Source: Calocera cornea HHB12733 (Eukaryota > Basidiomycota > Dacrymycetes > Dacrymycetales > Dacrymycetaceae). From it: DNA of 64,000 nucleotides. Below are positions 23,270 through 35,159 of the stretch, piece after piece. The translations under genes were made by a program, and so were the position numbers. Where the stretch lies: positions 128,460 through 192,459 of the forward strand of contig KV423921.1 in the NCBI GenBank assembly GCA_001632435.1, read 5' to 3'. The notes beneath the pieces are model-generated. The model saw nothing but the letters and a program-made list of their open reading frames with translations. It was not told the DNA's origin and ran no database searches. Positions within the stretch are counted from its first letter, which is position 1; each line of letters starts with the position of its first letter.

Positions 23270-24480
23270 GGACATCCATCAACCACCGCGTGTCGCATCT
23301 TCCCAGGCTGCACAGCTCAAGAATCGGCCCACGCTCCAACTCACTCATCATCAGCGTCTGTACTGTACCCACTACTGCAGCGGCCCATTTCCAGATGCAC
23401 TTCTGAACCTGATCACTGTGCTCTGTAGCATCGCAGTAGCGATAGGACAACTGCCTGCCACCTTGTGATTCTCGCCTACCTTCATCAACAGACCGACCTC
23501 CTTGTCCGCCCTCCGGCCCAGGAGCTACTTACACAGCAGCGGACCTGCGCTGCCAGCTGCCAGCCAATTCCAATTCGCAATTCGACGTTTCTTTCCCCAG
23601 AGCCGAGGCGAGCCCGCCCTCGCATCGGTCGCAAACCTGACCCGAACCGTCGAAGCGCCGAAGCCTGCGACATGGTGGATGGATGAGTTGAGTGTGCATG
23701 CTGAGGTGCCACCATAGGAAGGTTGTCTTCAAACCAAGGGCACATCTTCCTCCTCCTCCTCCTCCCCATGCACCTTCAGCCTTGAGCAACTCTTTGTCCC
23801 CTTCTGATGCCAAGTCAGCACTGTGCAAGCACTGACTAGGCATCAGAAGGGGACGCTCCTTCCAACTCCCCTGCATCAGCAAGAGAAGAGCATGGCCCCA
23901 TCCTTGCCTTTCCATGCTTCTTCATGTGCCCATCTGAGGGCTTCTTCTGGCTCTGTGTGCAATGCACAATGACACCCACTGGCATGGGATAGTAGTAACT
24001 TAATACACATTGACCAATGGGCAGAGGCGGACAATGGCTCCCTCCCCGCCCGACAGCTGAAGGCTGAGGGCAGGCGGATCAGCTCCGAGCGCCAAACAAA
24101 TCCGATGCAGATCGCCTGGCCGCCGCCCTCGCCCTTGCAGCAAGCAAGTAGCCGCAGCCGGCGCACGGGCCCCTTGCTGGGGGAGGGATCTCAGGGGAAG
24201 GACTGTCAATTCTGCTCTTTCATACCGCTTCTCACACAAGGGACGTTCTGGTCTTGCCCAGCTGGGCCAGCTCCGGAAGTGACCCGGCGCGCAAGCTGTT
24301 CGATAATTTACCATGACTTATCAGACTCATCAGATTAATCGGTGTAATACTAGTACTGAGACGACTCTAGACTGCCTTTTTGGTTATGCACTGCTGTAAC
24401 TTAGTTGACTTTGATACTGCTGTATGCATGTCGAACAGGAGACAATATGCACAACATACTGCGATCCGAGGGCTGAGGGC
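23270..24480. other. Intergenic, upstream of LYS2; no gene seen
   Basis: About 1.2 kb with only short frames and no recognisable protein motif. A CCTCCT run near 23,750 is low complexity. Confidence 0.45.
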
Positions 24481-25050
24481 CGCGGGCTGAGGTCTGAGAT
24501 CTGAGAGTTGAGGGGTCACGGCCGAGGGAAGAGGACGATGTGGACGTGGATGTGGATGTGGATGTGGATGTGGACACGGACGTGAACGCGGAGCGTGGGA
24601 AGCCGGGGGAGACACGGAAGGAAAAGGGAGAGTAACGATAGACGAGCGCGGGTTGGACTGCTTGGGGTGCTACTACTAGTACTGCATGGACAGTGGGTAC
24701 TAGGATAGGGACGAGATGCGTGGATGCTAGGTTGTTGGAGTGCTGCGAGTGTGGGAAGGAGTGTGCTGATTTGGTTTGGGTTGGGTTGGGCTGGGGTGGG
24801 GTGGGGTGGGTCGGTTGGTTCGGTTGGTTGGTTGGTTGGTTCGGTTGGTTGGTTTGGTTGGTTGGTTCGGTGGGTTTGGCTCGGCTCGGTTCGGCTCGGC
24901 TCGGCTCGGTGGGTCGGATAGGCTTGTGAGAAGATGAGGCGGTGGGGGGTGCGGCGCGGACGGGGGGAGGGGAGGGGACCGAGTGCCCGATCCTGGATGG
25001 GGCTGAGGGCGAGGGCGAGGAATGGGAATGGGAATGGGAATGGGAAGCCG
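24480..25050. repeat. Cluster of simple repeats
   Basis: Three simple-sequence arrays sit close together: GTGGAT hexamers around 24544-24575, an array based on GGTT/GGGTT/GGCTC (GGTTGGTT, TCGGTTGG, CTCGGCTCGG) at about 24775-24912, and GGGAAT hexamers around 25022-25045. The six-frame Pro/Thr/Asn-rich open frames here are by-products of the repeats. The cluster lies on the 3' side of the minus-strand gene ending at 25252. Confidence 0.8.
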
Positions 25051-25251
25051 AAGACACAGAGTTGCATCAAGTGAAGTGAAGGGAGGGAGGGAGGATGCCG
25101 GTCTCTCCGGGGCGGACGGACGGCGTCCACGCGAATCCGAGGTCAAAGCGATACGGAGCGGGAAACATAAGCACGAGCAGGAGCAAGAAAGGCAGAAGTC
25201 ATGATAGCGTCGTGAAGGGATCATAAACATGCACATGGAAAGAGAGAAAAG

Positions 25252-26505
25252 CTACTTCCAAGCCCAGGGCAGTGCCGTTTTCCGCCCCTGTTTCTCCAGT
25301 GGCCCGAAGTAGGGCGTGCCGTCCCTCCTGCTGCCCTTCCACAACAGCTCGCCCTCCTCTCCCTCGACACCGAGCGCCGCCTCGCCCTCCCCGTCCAGCA
25401 AGCTCCCCTCCCGCAGCATGCCTGGATCGGAGAAGTCCGGCTCGGGGCTCTCGCTGCCGCCCCTGCTCGCTCGGAGCTGCTCGCGCGCCGCCGCGGCCGA
25501 GGCGAGGTGCGCGCGCAGCGCGCGGATCGAGCGCTGTCGTGCTGGGCCGGGTGCTGGGGCCAGGGCGGGGAGCGGGGAGGTTTGAGGTGGCTTGAGGCGG
25601 CGGGATTGGGTATGGCGGGCTGGGGTTGGGGAGGGAGGGGGTGAGGGGGCGAGGAGGAGCGGGCTGAGCGGGGAGCTGGGCGAGGGAGGGCCGGGGGTGC
25701 TGCTGGGGTTGGGGTTGGGAGTGCGGGCGCGCCGGCGCGAGTGCGAGTGGGAGTGCGAACGACACTGCACCCTTGTTGGGGTGATGACGGGCCGGGCGAC
25801 CTGGGGCGTGCTGAGCGCTGGCGTGCCGGGGCGGGAGGAATGAGCGCTCCTCGAGGCGCCCGAGCCGTCGGAGCGATTCGTGAGCGGCGTTAGGGGCCGG
25901 CGGAGGTGCGGGGTCGAGCGGGCGTGGTTGAGCTTGCCTGGGCGGGAGGGCGTGCGCGCGTACGGGTCGGTGGTGAGGAACGTGAGGGGCTTTGGGGCGC
26001 GCTGGGGCGTGGGGGAGAGCGGGGCTGCTTGCCGGGCACGACCGCGCGGGAGCGGGGAGGGCGGGGGTGCGAGGTGCGGTGTTGGCGCTGGCGCTGGAGA
26101 GGGCTCGGGGAGCGGGAAGCCGCTGACGAGCGAGCGGAGGAGGTCGACGGCGGTCGTCTGCTGGCCCGGGCCATGTGGATCTAAGACGACGCCTGCTCCT
26201 CTCCTCTGCGCGCCGGAGCCGACGAGCAGGCTGGCGAGGCTCGCCTTGCGCTCCTTTGCCCCGCTCGCCTGCCTTTGCCGGTCGCGCTCTGTGAGGGGGG
26301 TGACGACACGGACGTCCTTGTATCCGTGCTCGAGCAGGAGGTCCTCGAGCGACTCGTACTTGCTGGACGTGCCGCGGCGGTGGAGCGGTGTCGGGCGGCC
26401 GAGGGCGAGGGCGGAGGGGTACAGCTTGCGCGGGTCGCGGTGCTCATGCGGGCTGGAGAGGTCCGGGGTTGCGGGAGCAATGTGCTGATGGTGGTGGGGC
26501 GTCAT
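25252..26505 (-). CDS. Conserved fungal low-complexity protein, hypothetical
   Basis: Single exon, 417 residues, rich in Pro, Ser, Arg and Ala, so mostly disordered. Two segments look structured or conserved: SSKYESLEDLLLEHGYKDVRV near residues 46-66, a short helix pattern, and the C-terminus ELLWKGSRRDGTPYFGPLEK. The segment QRSIRALRAHLASAAAAREQL is a likely helix. Between them are TP/SP motifs (RPLTPLTNRS, RPGTPALSTP, PVITPTR) that could be proline-directed kinase sites. I recall this architecture in Agaricomycete hypothetical proteins, but no function is known to me. The long uninterrupted frame and the specific N- and C-terminal blocks argue that it is real despite the GC-rich composition, which also gives long shadow frames. 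Confidence 0.65.
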   Translation of the reverse strand: MTPHHHQHIAPATPDLSSPHEHRDPRKLYPSALALGRPTPLHRRGTSSKYESLEDLLLEHGYKDVRVVTPLTERDRQRQASGAKERKASLASLLVGSGAQRRGAGVVLDPHGPGQQTTAVDLLRSLVSGFPLPEPSPAPAPTPHLAPPPSPLPRGRARQAAPLSPTPQRAPKPLTFLTTDPYARTPSRPGKLNHARSTPHLRRPLTPLTNRSDGSGASRSAHSSRPGTPALSTPQVARPVITPTRVQCRSHSHSHSRRRARTPNPNPSSTPGPPSPSSPLSPLLLAPSPPPSPTPARHTQSRRLKPPQTSPLPALAPAPGPARQRSIRALRAHLASAAAAREQLRASRGGSESPEPDFSDPGMLREGSLLDGEGEAALGVEGEEGELLWKGSRRDGTPYFGPLEKQGRKTALPWAWK

Positions 26506-27548
26506 TGCGGGTGTGGGCTACCGCCCTGCACGCCTCGTGTGCGGGTGCGGCTCTTGTATGCTGCTGCGGGCTGCTGGCTGCTGGCTGCTGGCGATTGGCG
26601 ATTGGCGGGGCGGAGTAGCGGGTGAGGTGACGGTGCGGTGGGGACTGGGGATGGGATGTGCGAGGCGAGCCACAAGCGTGGGCCGGCCGATGCGGCGTCT
26701 GCCCGTGCACCTCTGCTGGGGCAACTCAAGAGAGCTGCGTGCCGATGACGCTTGCAGCCGGGCACGAGAGCACGAGACGCTGGTTTGGTGCAGACTAGTG
26801 CAGCAGGAGCAGCACGGCCAAGATCCGGCACCCAGCCGCGTTCGCTGGGGTCTGGGGCACCGGGCGTCGGGCGTTCAGCGACTGCTCCCGCGCTCTTTTG
26901 CGCGCCGCGCTCACGTGAGCACCGGCGGCGCTTATGTACGCAACGCCTGCACCGCCACTAGACCTTGGTCGGCCTTGACCCACGGGCGTCATAACCCCTC
27001 TTCAATTGGCGGCAGAGAGCGTGCCTCGAGCGCAATGGACGCGGTGCGTCTTATCGCACAGGCACGGAGGTACCATGAAAGGCACGTTTCCTCCTGGTTG
27101 TTAGGCGCCCTGGGGGTGCAGGTGGTCATCCAGCAGGAGGGATGGCAACGGCCTCTCCTGTCCCGGAAATGCAAGACAGTGGCCGTCTCACCGTGCGATT
27201 CTTCTCGCAGAATGGCTTCACGGGCGCAGGCTACCGCCGCCCTCTGCCGTGTTCGGAACGAGCTATCGAATGGACCGCCGCTGCCTGTGCCGTCAGAAGC
27301 ACACCTGTGGGAATCGAGCAAGCCAGCACTCCCTAAACCTCCGAGGCGGCCCACACCCGCCAGTCGCTGCAAGTACCGAGCGGGCGCTGAACGCCCAGAG
27401 AGAGCACACACACACATGCTTTGGCTTCTGGCGAGAGCGATGGCCCAGCGAGCAGTGCACGTGATCGGCGTGGATAGGCGCGGGTCTCAGCCGAAACACA
27501 TACGGTGGGAGATCATGTTTCTCCTCGTAGCGGTCACATATAAGCGGT
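26506..27548. other. Intergenic; no gene supported
   Basis: GC-rich sequence with several long open frames on both strands whose translations are low complexity and lack motifs. They are best explained by composition. The part next to 26505 is the promoter side of the minus-strand gene. Confidence 0.4.
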
Positions 27549-29340
27549 GGTCTCAGCTCGCAGCGATCTCAACTCGCGGTGCTCTCAACTCACGGCGATC
27601 TCTCCTCACCACGGTCTCTAACCGGGTCGATCGTCCCTCAAGCCGGGTCATTCTGTGCAGTCTTTCCCCCGTCCAATCTCTCCTAAAACCGAGCTCCCTT
27701 CGGCCTGGTCTTCCCTCGCCCAGTTCCCACCTCAGCGCGGTCTCGCTCGCGACCTGAGGTCGACCTCCCCTCAGCCTGGTCCAACATCAAGTCGATCCCT
27801 CCCCGGGCCAATCCCGCCTCGGCTCGCTTTGCTTTCTCCTCGCCCTGACTTCTTCTGAAGCCGATCTCTCCTCGCCCTGGCCGCACCTCCGCCTGGCCTC
27901 TCCTCGCCGTCGTTTCTTCTGGAGCCGATCTCTGCTCATCCTGGTCTCACCTCGCCCCGGTCTCAAGTCAAGCCGACCTACCCTCAGCCTAGTCACACCT
28001 CAGGCAGATCTCTCCCCAGGCCGATCTCCCCTCGTCCTGGTCTCTCCTCAGCCGGGTTTCAAATCAGGCCAATCCCGCCTGACCCTGGTTTCTCCTTGCC
28101 CTGGTTTCTCCTCACACCAGTCTCACCTCACGTCGATCTCCCCTCAGCCTGGTCTCTAATCAAGCCGATCTCCCCTCAGCCCGATCTCAAATCAGCCCGA
28201 TCGCCCCTTATACCAGTCTCTCCTTGCCTCGGTCTCACCGCGGCCTCTCCTCATCCCCCCAACCTCCCCTCAGACCCGTGGCTCATCAGACCCGATCTCT
28301 CCCCCCGCCCGATCTCACCTCGGGTCGATCTCCCCTCAGCCTGATCTCTCCGGGGCCCGATCTCTCCTCGCCCTGGTCTCTCCCAAAGCTGATCCCACCT
28401 CAACCTGGTTTCAAACTAGGTTGAGACCAGGTCATACTCATACCGGTCTCTCCTCAACCCAGTCTCTCCTGAGACCATCCTTCCCTCTCCCCGATCTCAC
28501 CTCAGGTCGATCTCCCCTCAGACCGATCTCCCCTCAGTCCAGTATCACCCCAGCCCAATCTCACCTCAGCGTCGTGTCTCCTGAAGCCGATCTCACCCCA
28601 GCCTGGTCTCAACCCAGGCCGCTCTCTCCTCATACCAATCTCTCTTCCGGTCAATCTCCCCTCCGCGTGATCTCTTCTGGGCCCGATCCCTCGTAGTCCT
28701 GTTCTCTCTCAAAGCCGACTTCCCTCCAGCGGGTCTCAAACCAAACCAGGCCGATCTGCATACCAGTCTCTCCCTGCCTTGGTCTCACCTCACCCCAGCC
28801 TCGCCTCACCCCAACCTCCCTTCAGCCCGATCTCTCCTCACCCCAGTGGTCTCTAATTAGGCCGATCTCACCTCGCCCTGGTCTAACCTCAGACTGACAT
28901 CTCCTCGATCTCGATCTGATTTTTTCTTCGTCCAGGTTTCTCCTCAGACCCAATCTCCACGCCAACCTCTCCTCAGCCAGTCCTACCTCAGGCCGCTCTC
29001 TCGTCCGTCCGATCTTTCCTCAGGCCGGTTCTCCTGACCTTGGTCCCTACTCCTGGTGTCTCCCCCCACCCGTCTCTGGATCGCAACAGACTCTCGATCC
29101 CACCTGTTTCTGATCTCCCTCCGGCCTGGGTCTCCTCCTGCACATATCGGGCTTATGTCTCTCCTCGCTGGTGTCACAACCAGACAGTTTCTCCCCCGAC
29201 TGGTCTCCCTCCGACCCGGGTCTCTCCCCACATAAGTTGTAACCTAATCCCTCTCCTCCCTAGTTTCCCATCCCGGCTGTTCCTCCCCCGCCTGCTCCCC
29301 TCACCTGTTTCTCTCTTCGCCGATCTCTCCCCTTCGCCCC
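27549..29340. repeat. Degenerate minisatellite, 16-bp unit
   Basis: Near-continuous array of units of the type GATCTCCCCTCAGCCC / GGTCTCTCCTCAGCCT, with period 16 nt clearly visible around 27549-27660 and 28130-28250. That implies roughly 100 units. The 5' part is more regular and the array decays gradually after about 29,050. Because 16 is not a multiple of 3, no repeat protein is encoded in a constant frame. The strand is strongly pyrimidine-rich (C/T) with regular GGTCTC/GATCTC steps. Confidence 0.85.
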
Positions 29341-32300
29341 CCAGCCCTCCACGGAGGTTGTGATCGCCCCCCAGCCTGTTCCTCCTTCCTTAGTTTCTCG
29401 CTTCACTAGTATCCTCGGGCACTGCTTTCTCCTCCCACTGATCTGCGGTCATGCTCGCCCCCCCGCTGGTCCTGTCCCACGTGGGGTTTCATGCCTCCGG
29501 GATCTCACCTCTCCAATCGTTCACCCCTCCGAACTTTCACCACGCCCTCCCCTCCGGCGCTGTCTCAGCCGCGTTGGCCTCCCGTCCTGGGGTTCTCATC
29601 GCTCTTGTTTCTCGTCACGCCGGTCTCCCATCACGTGGTCTCCCCTCCCGTTGACCTCCTGTTACGCCGCCTTCCGCGTTCCTCTTGCTTCTCATCGTGT
29701 GTCTTTCTCTTTATCCTTCTTTCATTGCTCGCCGCTGTTGCCCATCTTACATCTTGCTGCTCGCTAACAGCGCATCTGAGGTATCAAACCGCGGGAGAAG
29801 CCCCAAAGGGTACTGTATGTCCGTCATGAGGAAACTGAATGGATCAAGACGAACGTGCTGCCGTTTAGGGTGGACATGCGGAGCTTGGGAGTTAAATTTG
29901 GCCTGCATTTACTGCTGTATCTACTACATAAGAGAAGCGCACACATATATGGACATGCATCAGGGCGGGAAATGCCCCCACATTCCTATCATAGAGTGAC
30001 CCTGCTGACCCCATGGGTACATGTCAGCACAGAGACGATGCGCTTGAATGGCATATAGCAGAGTAGAGTCTATTGGTCGTATATATCATCCAGAACTGTA
30101 CAACGAAGTAACGAAGCAACAGAGTTAGCTCAACATCGCCTGTCGCGTTCACACGCCGCGGTCCGAGCCAAAGCCGAAGCGAAGCCGGCATCGACCAAAG
30201 AGGGATGACAACATCGTCCCGCCATCTCGCGTTCGTCTCTTTCCGGCAAGGTAAGGTGAGTGTGCTCGGGCTCGGACAGTCCAGGACCCCGAACGCACCC
30301 TCCCTCTGGTTTCTGAATTGAAAACGCCGAGCGGATGCTTGGTGAGCCAAACTCCGCTCGTTGGTCGAACGTGCGAACCAACCTAGGCGCGCGGCAAGCC
30401 CGGCCAGGGGCTGCGCGTCCGCTCTTGCCGCGGAAAAAGCTGCAGCGCAGAAGCCAAAACCCTGCAGCCCAGGCACAGCCTCCGCAGGCGGGCTTCGGGA
30501 ATTGCCGAGCGACGGTGGCGTCACGGCGTCCGCCCGCGGGCAGGGGTGCTTCCGGAAGCGGGGCTGGAACGGCCCCGCGTTCTCGCGTCTTCCTCGGCTG
30601 CGTGCTTCTATCGGGCAGAGGCCAAAACGAGGCGTGTGCTATCGGCCCACTCAGGAGAGCCGCATTTGTTGCTGCCCGCAATCACCTTCTGCAGCCTCTT
30701 CTGCGCTAGCTTATCCTTGCTTCACAACGAGCTGTGGTTCTGCTGCCTGCTGCAGTGGCTCGCCTGCTGCTAGCCTGGCTTGATATTGGCGGGTTCTTGA
30801 GCCGTTGGGATCCCTGTGCGATCGGCGCCTTCTATCACAGCTCATCTCTTCTCCCATCAGCACTTCCAACGGCCAGCGAGCCCGCCCGTCCTCCTGCCCG
30901 GCGCAATCTGTCCGCACAACTGGCATCCCCCTACCGCACCTGGCCTTCGCCGACCGCCGGGTGGCCTCTCCACCACCACCCCGGTTCCTCCCTGCTGGTG
31001 CTGCTCGCCAGCCGATCATCGCGCCCAGCGAATCTGCGCGATGAGGTGCCTTTCACCCGGTTCGTGGCAGAACATCGGGTCCCGCCTGCGGCCGCTGCTG
31101 CTGGGGCGTGGCCATGACATTGCGATAACGACCGGCACTAGGGAAATGAGCAGCATATCATCGTCGTGCGTTGTCCGCCATCCAGGACACGCGATGCGCT
31201 TCGCCGTTGTTCTTCACCAGCTATGTACCACCCAGCGCCTTCGATTCCGGGCGATGACGATCAACAAGGGTGCATCATCGCGACCATCGCGCGCTGGCCA
31301 CGTTTGTTCCTTGACGGCGATGTTCTCGACTTTCTAAGAACTTGCGCCTAGTGTTCATTAATCGCGCCATCAGCGGGCTGTCATCCAAAACCAGCCAGAT
31401 CGTCCCACGACTGCGGAACGCCGCCTTTCAGCCAAGGTGAGCGTCACATCTGCTTCAGTCCCCTGATGTGCCGAAGCACCCGCGCAGGCTCCGACATTTG
31501 GCCAGCCAAAATCTCGGATGGGAGAAGGGTTGTACGCCATTCCAATTCAGTTGTTATTCATCTGCCGTCGCGCTGCTACTGCCGATTTCTCAGTCCGACC
31601 GCCGAACTAGGGTGATACGACCGCGTCATGATCAATGAGCGACGTTCTCCAAACTGTATCACTCGAACGCGCTCTTCTCCCCGCACATCATCCTTGCCTG
31701 TCTTGTTCTTCATTTCGGTGGTCCCATCAGTTCCTATTCCATCCGTCTTTTCTGGCCGCTCTATGGCCTCTCGTGTTCCTCTTCCCATCACCTTCTTTGA
31801 ACCTTGCACGATGCTCCCTATGATGCCAACATATTTCGGGGAACGGGCTCGCGCCCGGATGACCCGCGAGGCTAAATGCCCGCCCCGATCCAGGTATACT
31901 TCTCCCCAATCCGGGGCGGAAGGAACCGCTTTGGGGCGGGTGCCTCGAGAACGGAAAGCTGACGGGAGCAGTCAAGGTTTCCCATTTTCTCTTTTGCCTT
32001 GTTCCTTAGTTACACCCCGGGACGAGAGCTTGGCACTGAATGGGACTGTCAAAGGGGGCGTTGCATGCGGCCAGGAAGGCCTGAGGGCGGGCTGCAGGAC
32101 CCGCCCCCCTGAGCGTGGCGGCCCTCAGCCCTCAGGGCGCGCTTCCAGCCGACGAAGGCCGGTCATTGGCTGGCTGCCGGCCCCTCCGGGTTCGTGGAGG
32201 TGCAGGGCGCAGAAATCCCATGACCGCCCCAAGCTGGTGCTGGCCTTACGGGAGCCGCTTCTGGCCCCGGCCAATCCAGATCGACGATCCAGTGCGAGCC

Positions 32301-33925
32301 GCGCAGTTAGTTCTCTCTCGGGGTTTGCCGGCGCGCGCGCGCGATAAGGCAGTCGGCGATATGTATTGGTCGCGCAACATTATTAATGAGTGCGGCACTG
32401 CGGGAGCGCTGGGGTGGACGCGGACATTTACGGCCCGAATTGGCAACCCGCGCTTGTGACGACGACTGTCCCACGCCGACCACGCCGTCACGGCAGAGGG
32501 ATCTGAATTCCCCCGCGCGCGCGGCAGGGACTGGAAACAAGCAAACAACCTTCGGGCGCACCCAATCACCGAATGGCCCTCATTTTGCCTCAATTGTTCA
32601 GGTTAAACCCAGCGCACCTCCTGCGTTATGCCGAGTGCATGGACTGGGAGTGCCGCGCCAGCGCCGCGCGGCACGACAGAGCTGGAAACACTCTCTCGAC
32701 ATGACAGCGGCTTGGGTTGTGGTAAACGCATGTCGACAAAGGAAGGTGGGCTTAGCACGGCAGATAGCCTCGCCGCACACGTTCCGACCGGCGCATCATT
32801 CAGCGGCGTGTTAGCGCACGAAGCGAGCTCTGCGCGGTATGAAATGTGTCGTAATTTGTGCACAGCAAGAAGTGCGGTCTGTTCTGCCCTTTGCTTCGCG
32901 CCGCTCATCATCATATGCACATGATATTGATGCTTCTATCGACGCTCTGCGGGTGCTGCGATGGCAACCTGCTTGAATGCATCTCGCGCTACTATTCGCG
33001 AATGCACTTATGAATCAGCGCTGCCTCATTGGCGGCACGCTGCAGCCAAACGCGGACGGGGGCGTGTGCGGTGGGGCGGCGGGCAGGCTCGGGACTGCCT
33101 GAGTCCATAGGCCTGCGGGCTCGCGGTTCGGGAGAGGATCAGAAGACTCCAAGAAAGGGCGCGGACCGGTTCGAAATCACGCAGGCAAGGTTTGATCATC
33201 ATCGCCTTAGCCAGGCACCGATAACAATGCGGGCGGTGCAGGTCGATCTTGAGGTTAAAGACTCGTCAGTAACAAGAGAGGGCGTCGGGGGTGGATCGCC
33301 CAATCTGGTCATGTTGGGCCATCGGGCGATGGGGCAACCGCACTCCGCTCGCCTGGGACGGCGTGGGCACGTGGAGGGCAAGGTGGTCAAATGTGAAAAG
33401 GACGGAATGAAAAGGGAAGAACCTTTGGGTGTGCGAAGCCGAAGCCGAGAATGGCTCAGCACCAGGGGGAATCGGGATGAGACTCAGAGGCTGGCTGATG
33501 GATGTCGCTTTTCGGGGTCCTTCCCTTTTGGCGAGCGACAGGGTCGGGCCCTGCCCTGGATCTGACTTGGTAATGCTAGACACCGAAGGACATCGGTTCG
33601 GTTGGCAAGGCATGCGCATACATCCCACACACCCAATCTATCGCACAATTTCCCTCCCTCGCCACACCCACCCTTCCACACTATCCCCTCACTCTATCGA
33701 TCTAGACACGGCAACGGCTCATCCGATCGTGGGTGGGGTTGCGTTGCGTGGGCGGGTTGGGGAGCGCGTCACATCGACCGGCCGGACAAGAGAACACGCA
33801 ATTCATTTCGCACACCTGGCCACCGCACCTCCTGCTCCACCCAACCGCGGTCCCCTACAAATACCCCGTCCACTCCCATGTCGCACAGTCATCCCGCCCA
33901 GTCCCCTACTCCCCTCATCTCCTCC
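29341..33925. other. Long gene-poor interval; no gene supported
   Basis: About 4.6 kb before the assembly gap. Open frames up to about 240 codons exist on both strands, but they overlap each other, lack recognisable domains and look like GC-rich shadow frames. No transposase, reverse-transcriptase or tRNA signature was recognised. A degenerated element or a long regulatory or lncRNA region is possible but not supported. Confidence 0.35.
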
Positions 33926-34025
33926 NNNNNNNNNNNNNNNNNNNNNNNNNNNNNNNNNNNNNNNNNNNNNNNNNNNNNNNNNNNNNNNNNNNNNNNNNNN
34001 NNNNNNNNNNNNNNNNNNNNNNNNN
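33926..34025. other. Assembly gap, 100 N
   Basis: Exactly 100 undetermined bases, the usual placeholder for a gap of unknown size. It lies 33 bp upstream of the ATG chosen for the GT8 gene, so part of that gene's 5' end or promoter may be missing. Confidence 0.99.
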
Positions 34026-34058
34026 CCCTCCCCTTCCCGATAACGCCCTCTCTCAGCG

Positions 34059-35159
34059 ATGTCGATGATGCACGCCCGGCGCCTATCAGACAGTGGAGGG
34101 CTCACCCTCACAACCCACCACAAGCCGCACTACCACACAGACTCCATCCCTACAAACTTCCCCATCTCCCCCTCCCTCTCCCTCTCCGTGCCCTACGCTA
34201 ATGCTGCCGGCTCCCCCTCCACCCAGACAGCATACACCCCGCGCGCAGGTCGCTGTGCCTGGGTCACCCTCATCACAAAGCCCTCCTATCTCGCCGGAGT
34301 CATCACCCTCGCACACACCTTCCGCGAGGTCGGCTCCGCATACCCGCTCGTCGCCTTCTGCACCCCGCAGCTGCCCACCCGCGCCCGCCACATCCTCGAG
34401 TCGCACGACATACAAGTCCGCGACGTCCTCCCCCTCATGCCAAAGCAGAACGGGTACGAGTGGTCCGGCGCGTTCAAGCGCTTCGAAGAGACGTGGAACA
34501 AGCTCCGCGTGTTTGAGCTCGAGGAGTACGACCGCGTCGTGCTCATGGACAGCGACATGGTCGTCCTGCGCAACATGGACGAGCTGATGACCATGCCGCT
34601 GCCGTCGCGCGACTGGGTGGCCGCGGCGCACGTGTGCGCGTGCAACCCGCGCAAGCTGGCGCACTACCCCGCCGACTGGGTCCCGAAGAACTGCGCCCAC
34701 ACGAGCATGCACGCCCGGGGCCCGTCCTCGCTCGCCAACCACCCCGATAACAGCTCGGCCAGCCCACGCCCGTATGGCTCGCTCAATTCGGGCCTCGTCG
34801 TCCTCCACCCGAGCGTAAAGACCGCCGAGGCGATCCAGAGCTTCCTCCACACCTCGCCCCTCGTCCCGACCTTCCAGTTTCCCGACCAGGACCTCCTGAG
34901 CGAATTCTTCCGTGGGCGCTGGCGCCCCCTCCCCTACGTCTACAACGCCCTCAAGACGCTCAGCGAGTGCCACACGCCCATGTGGCGCACGGACGAGGTC
35001 CGCTGTCTGCACTACATCCTCGAAAAGCCGTGGGAGAACCGCGACGGGCTGTTCCACGACATCTGGTGGGCCAAGTGGATCGAGAGCCGTCGTACCCTCA
35101 ATGAGCTCTGCGGCGAGAAGGACGAAGAGTACGTCGCCCAGTACGTCACCGCCAAATAA
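34059..35159 (+). CDS. Family 8 glycosyltransferase (glycogenin/galactinol-synthase-like)
   Basis: Single exon of 366 residues. The catalytic domain starts near residue 65 with RCAWVTLITKPSYLAGVITL, the first beta strand of GT-A family 8 enzymes. It carries LEEYDRVVLMDSDMVVL, in which Asp164-Ser-Asp166 is the Mn2+/UDP-binding DxD motif, and ends with LHYILEKPWE, whose His318 matches the third metal ligand (HxxxxKPW). SLNSGLVVLHPS and FPDQDLLSEFF are the acceptor-site motifs. It probably transfers a hexose from a UDP-sugar; the acceptor cannot be told. The first ~60 residues (Ser/Thr/Pro-rich) are not typical, and the start may lie in or before the adjacent gap. No signal peptide is visible. 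Confidence 0.88.
   Translation: MSMMHARRLSDSGGLTLTTHHKPHYHTDSIPTNFPISPSLSLSVPYANAAGSPSTQTAYTPRAGRCAWVTLITKPSYLAGVITLAHTFREVGSAYPLVAFCTPQLPTRARHILESHDIQVRDVLPLMPKQNGYEWSGAFKRFEETWNKLRVFELEEYDRVVLMDSDMVVLRNMDELMTMPLPSRDWVAAAHVCACNPRKLAHYPADWVPKNCAHTSMHARGPSSLANHPDNSSASPRPYGSLNSGLVVLHPSVKTAEAIQSFLHTSPLVPTFQFPDQDLLSEFFRGRWRPLPYVYNALKTLSECHTPMWRTDEVRCLHYILEKPWENRDGLFHDIWWAKWIESRRTLNELCGEKDEEYVAQYVTAK

Noticed and set aside
24401..25130. Pro/Thr/Asn-rich minus-strand frames of 204-218 codons
   Set aside because: They are translations of the GGTT-type and hexamer microsatellites and appear in several frames at once.
25880..27757. Long plus-strand frames (202 and 414 codons)
   Set aside because: Antisense to the disordered protein gene or in GC-rich intergenic DNA; no domain, no intron logic, strongly biased composition.
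30130..32347. Open frames of 170-240 codons on both strands
   Set aside because: Overlapping frames on both strands with no recognisable motif; consistent with chance in GC-rich DNA.
33150..33190. GGTTCGAAATC resembling a tRNA T-arm
   Set aside because: No matching acceptor stem, D-arm or anticodon stem could be found around it.
33029..34201. Frames running through the N gap
   Set aside because: They include undetermined residues and have no recognisable content before the GT8 gene.
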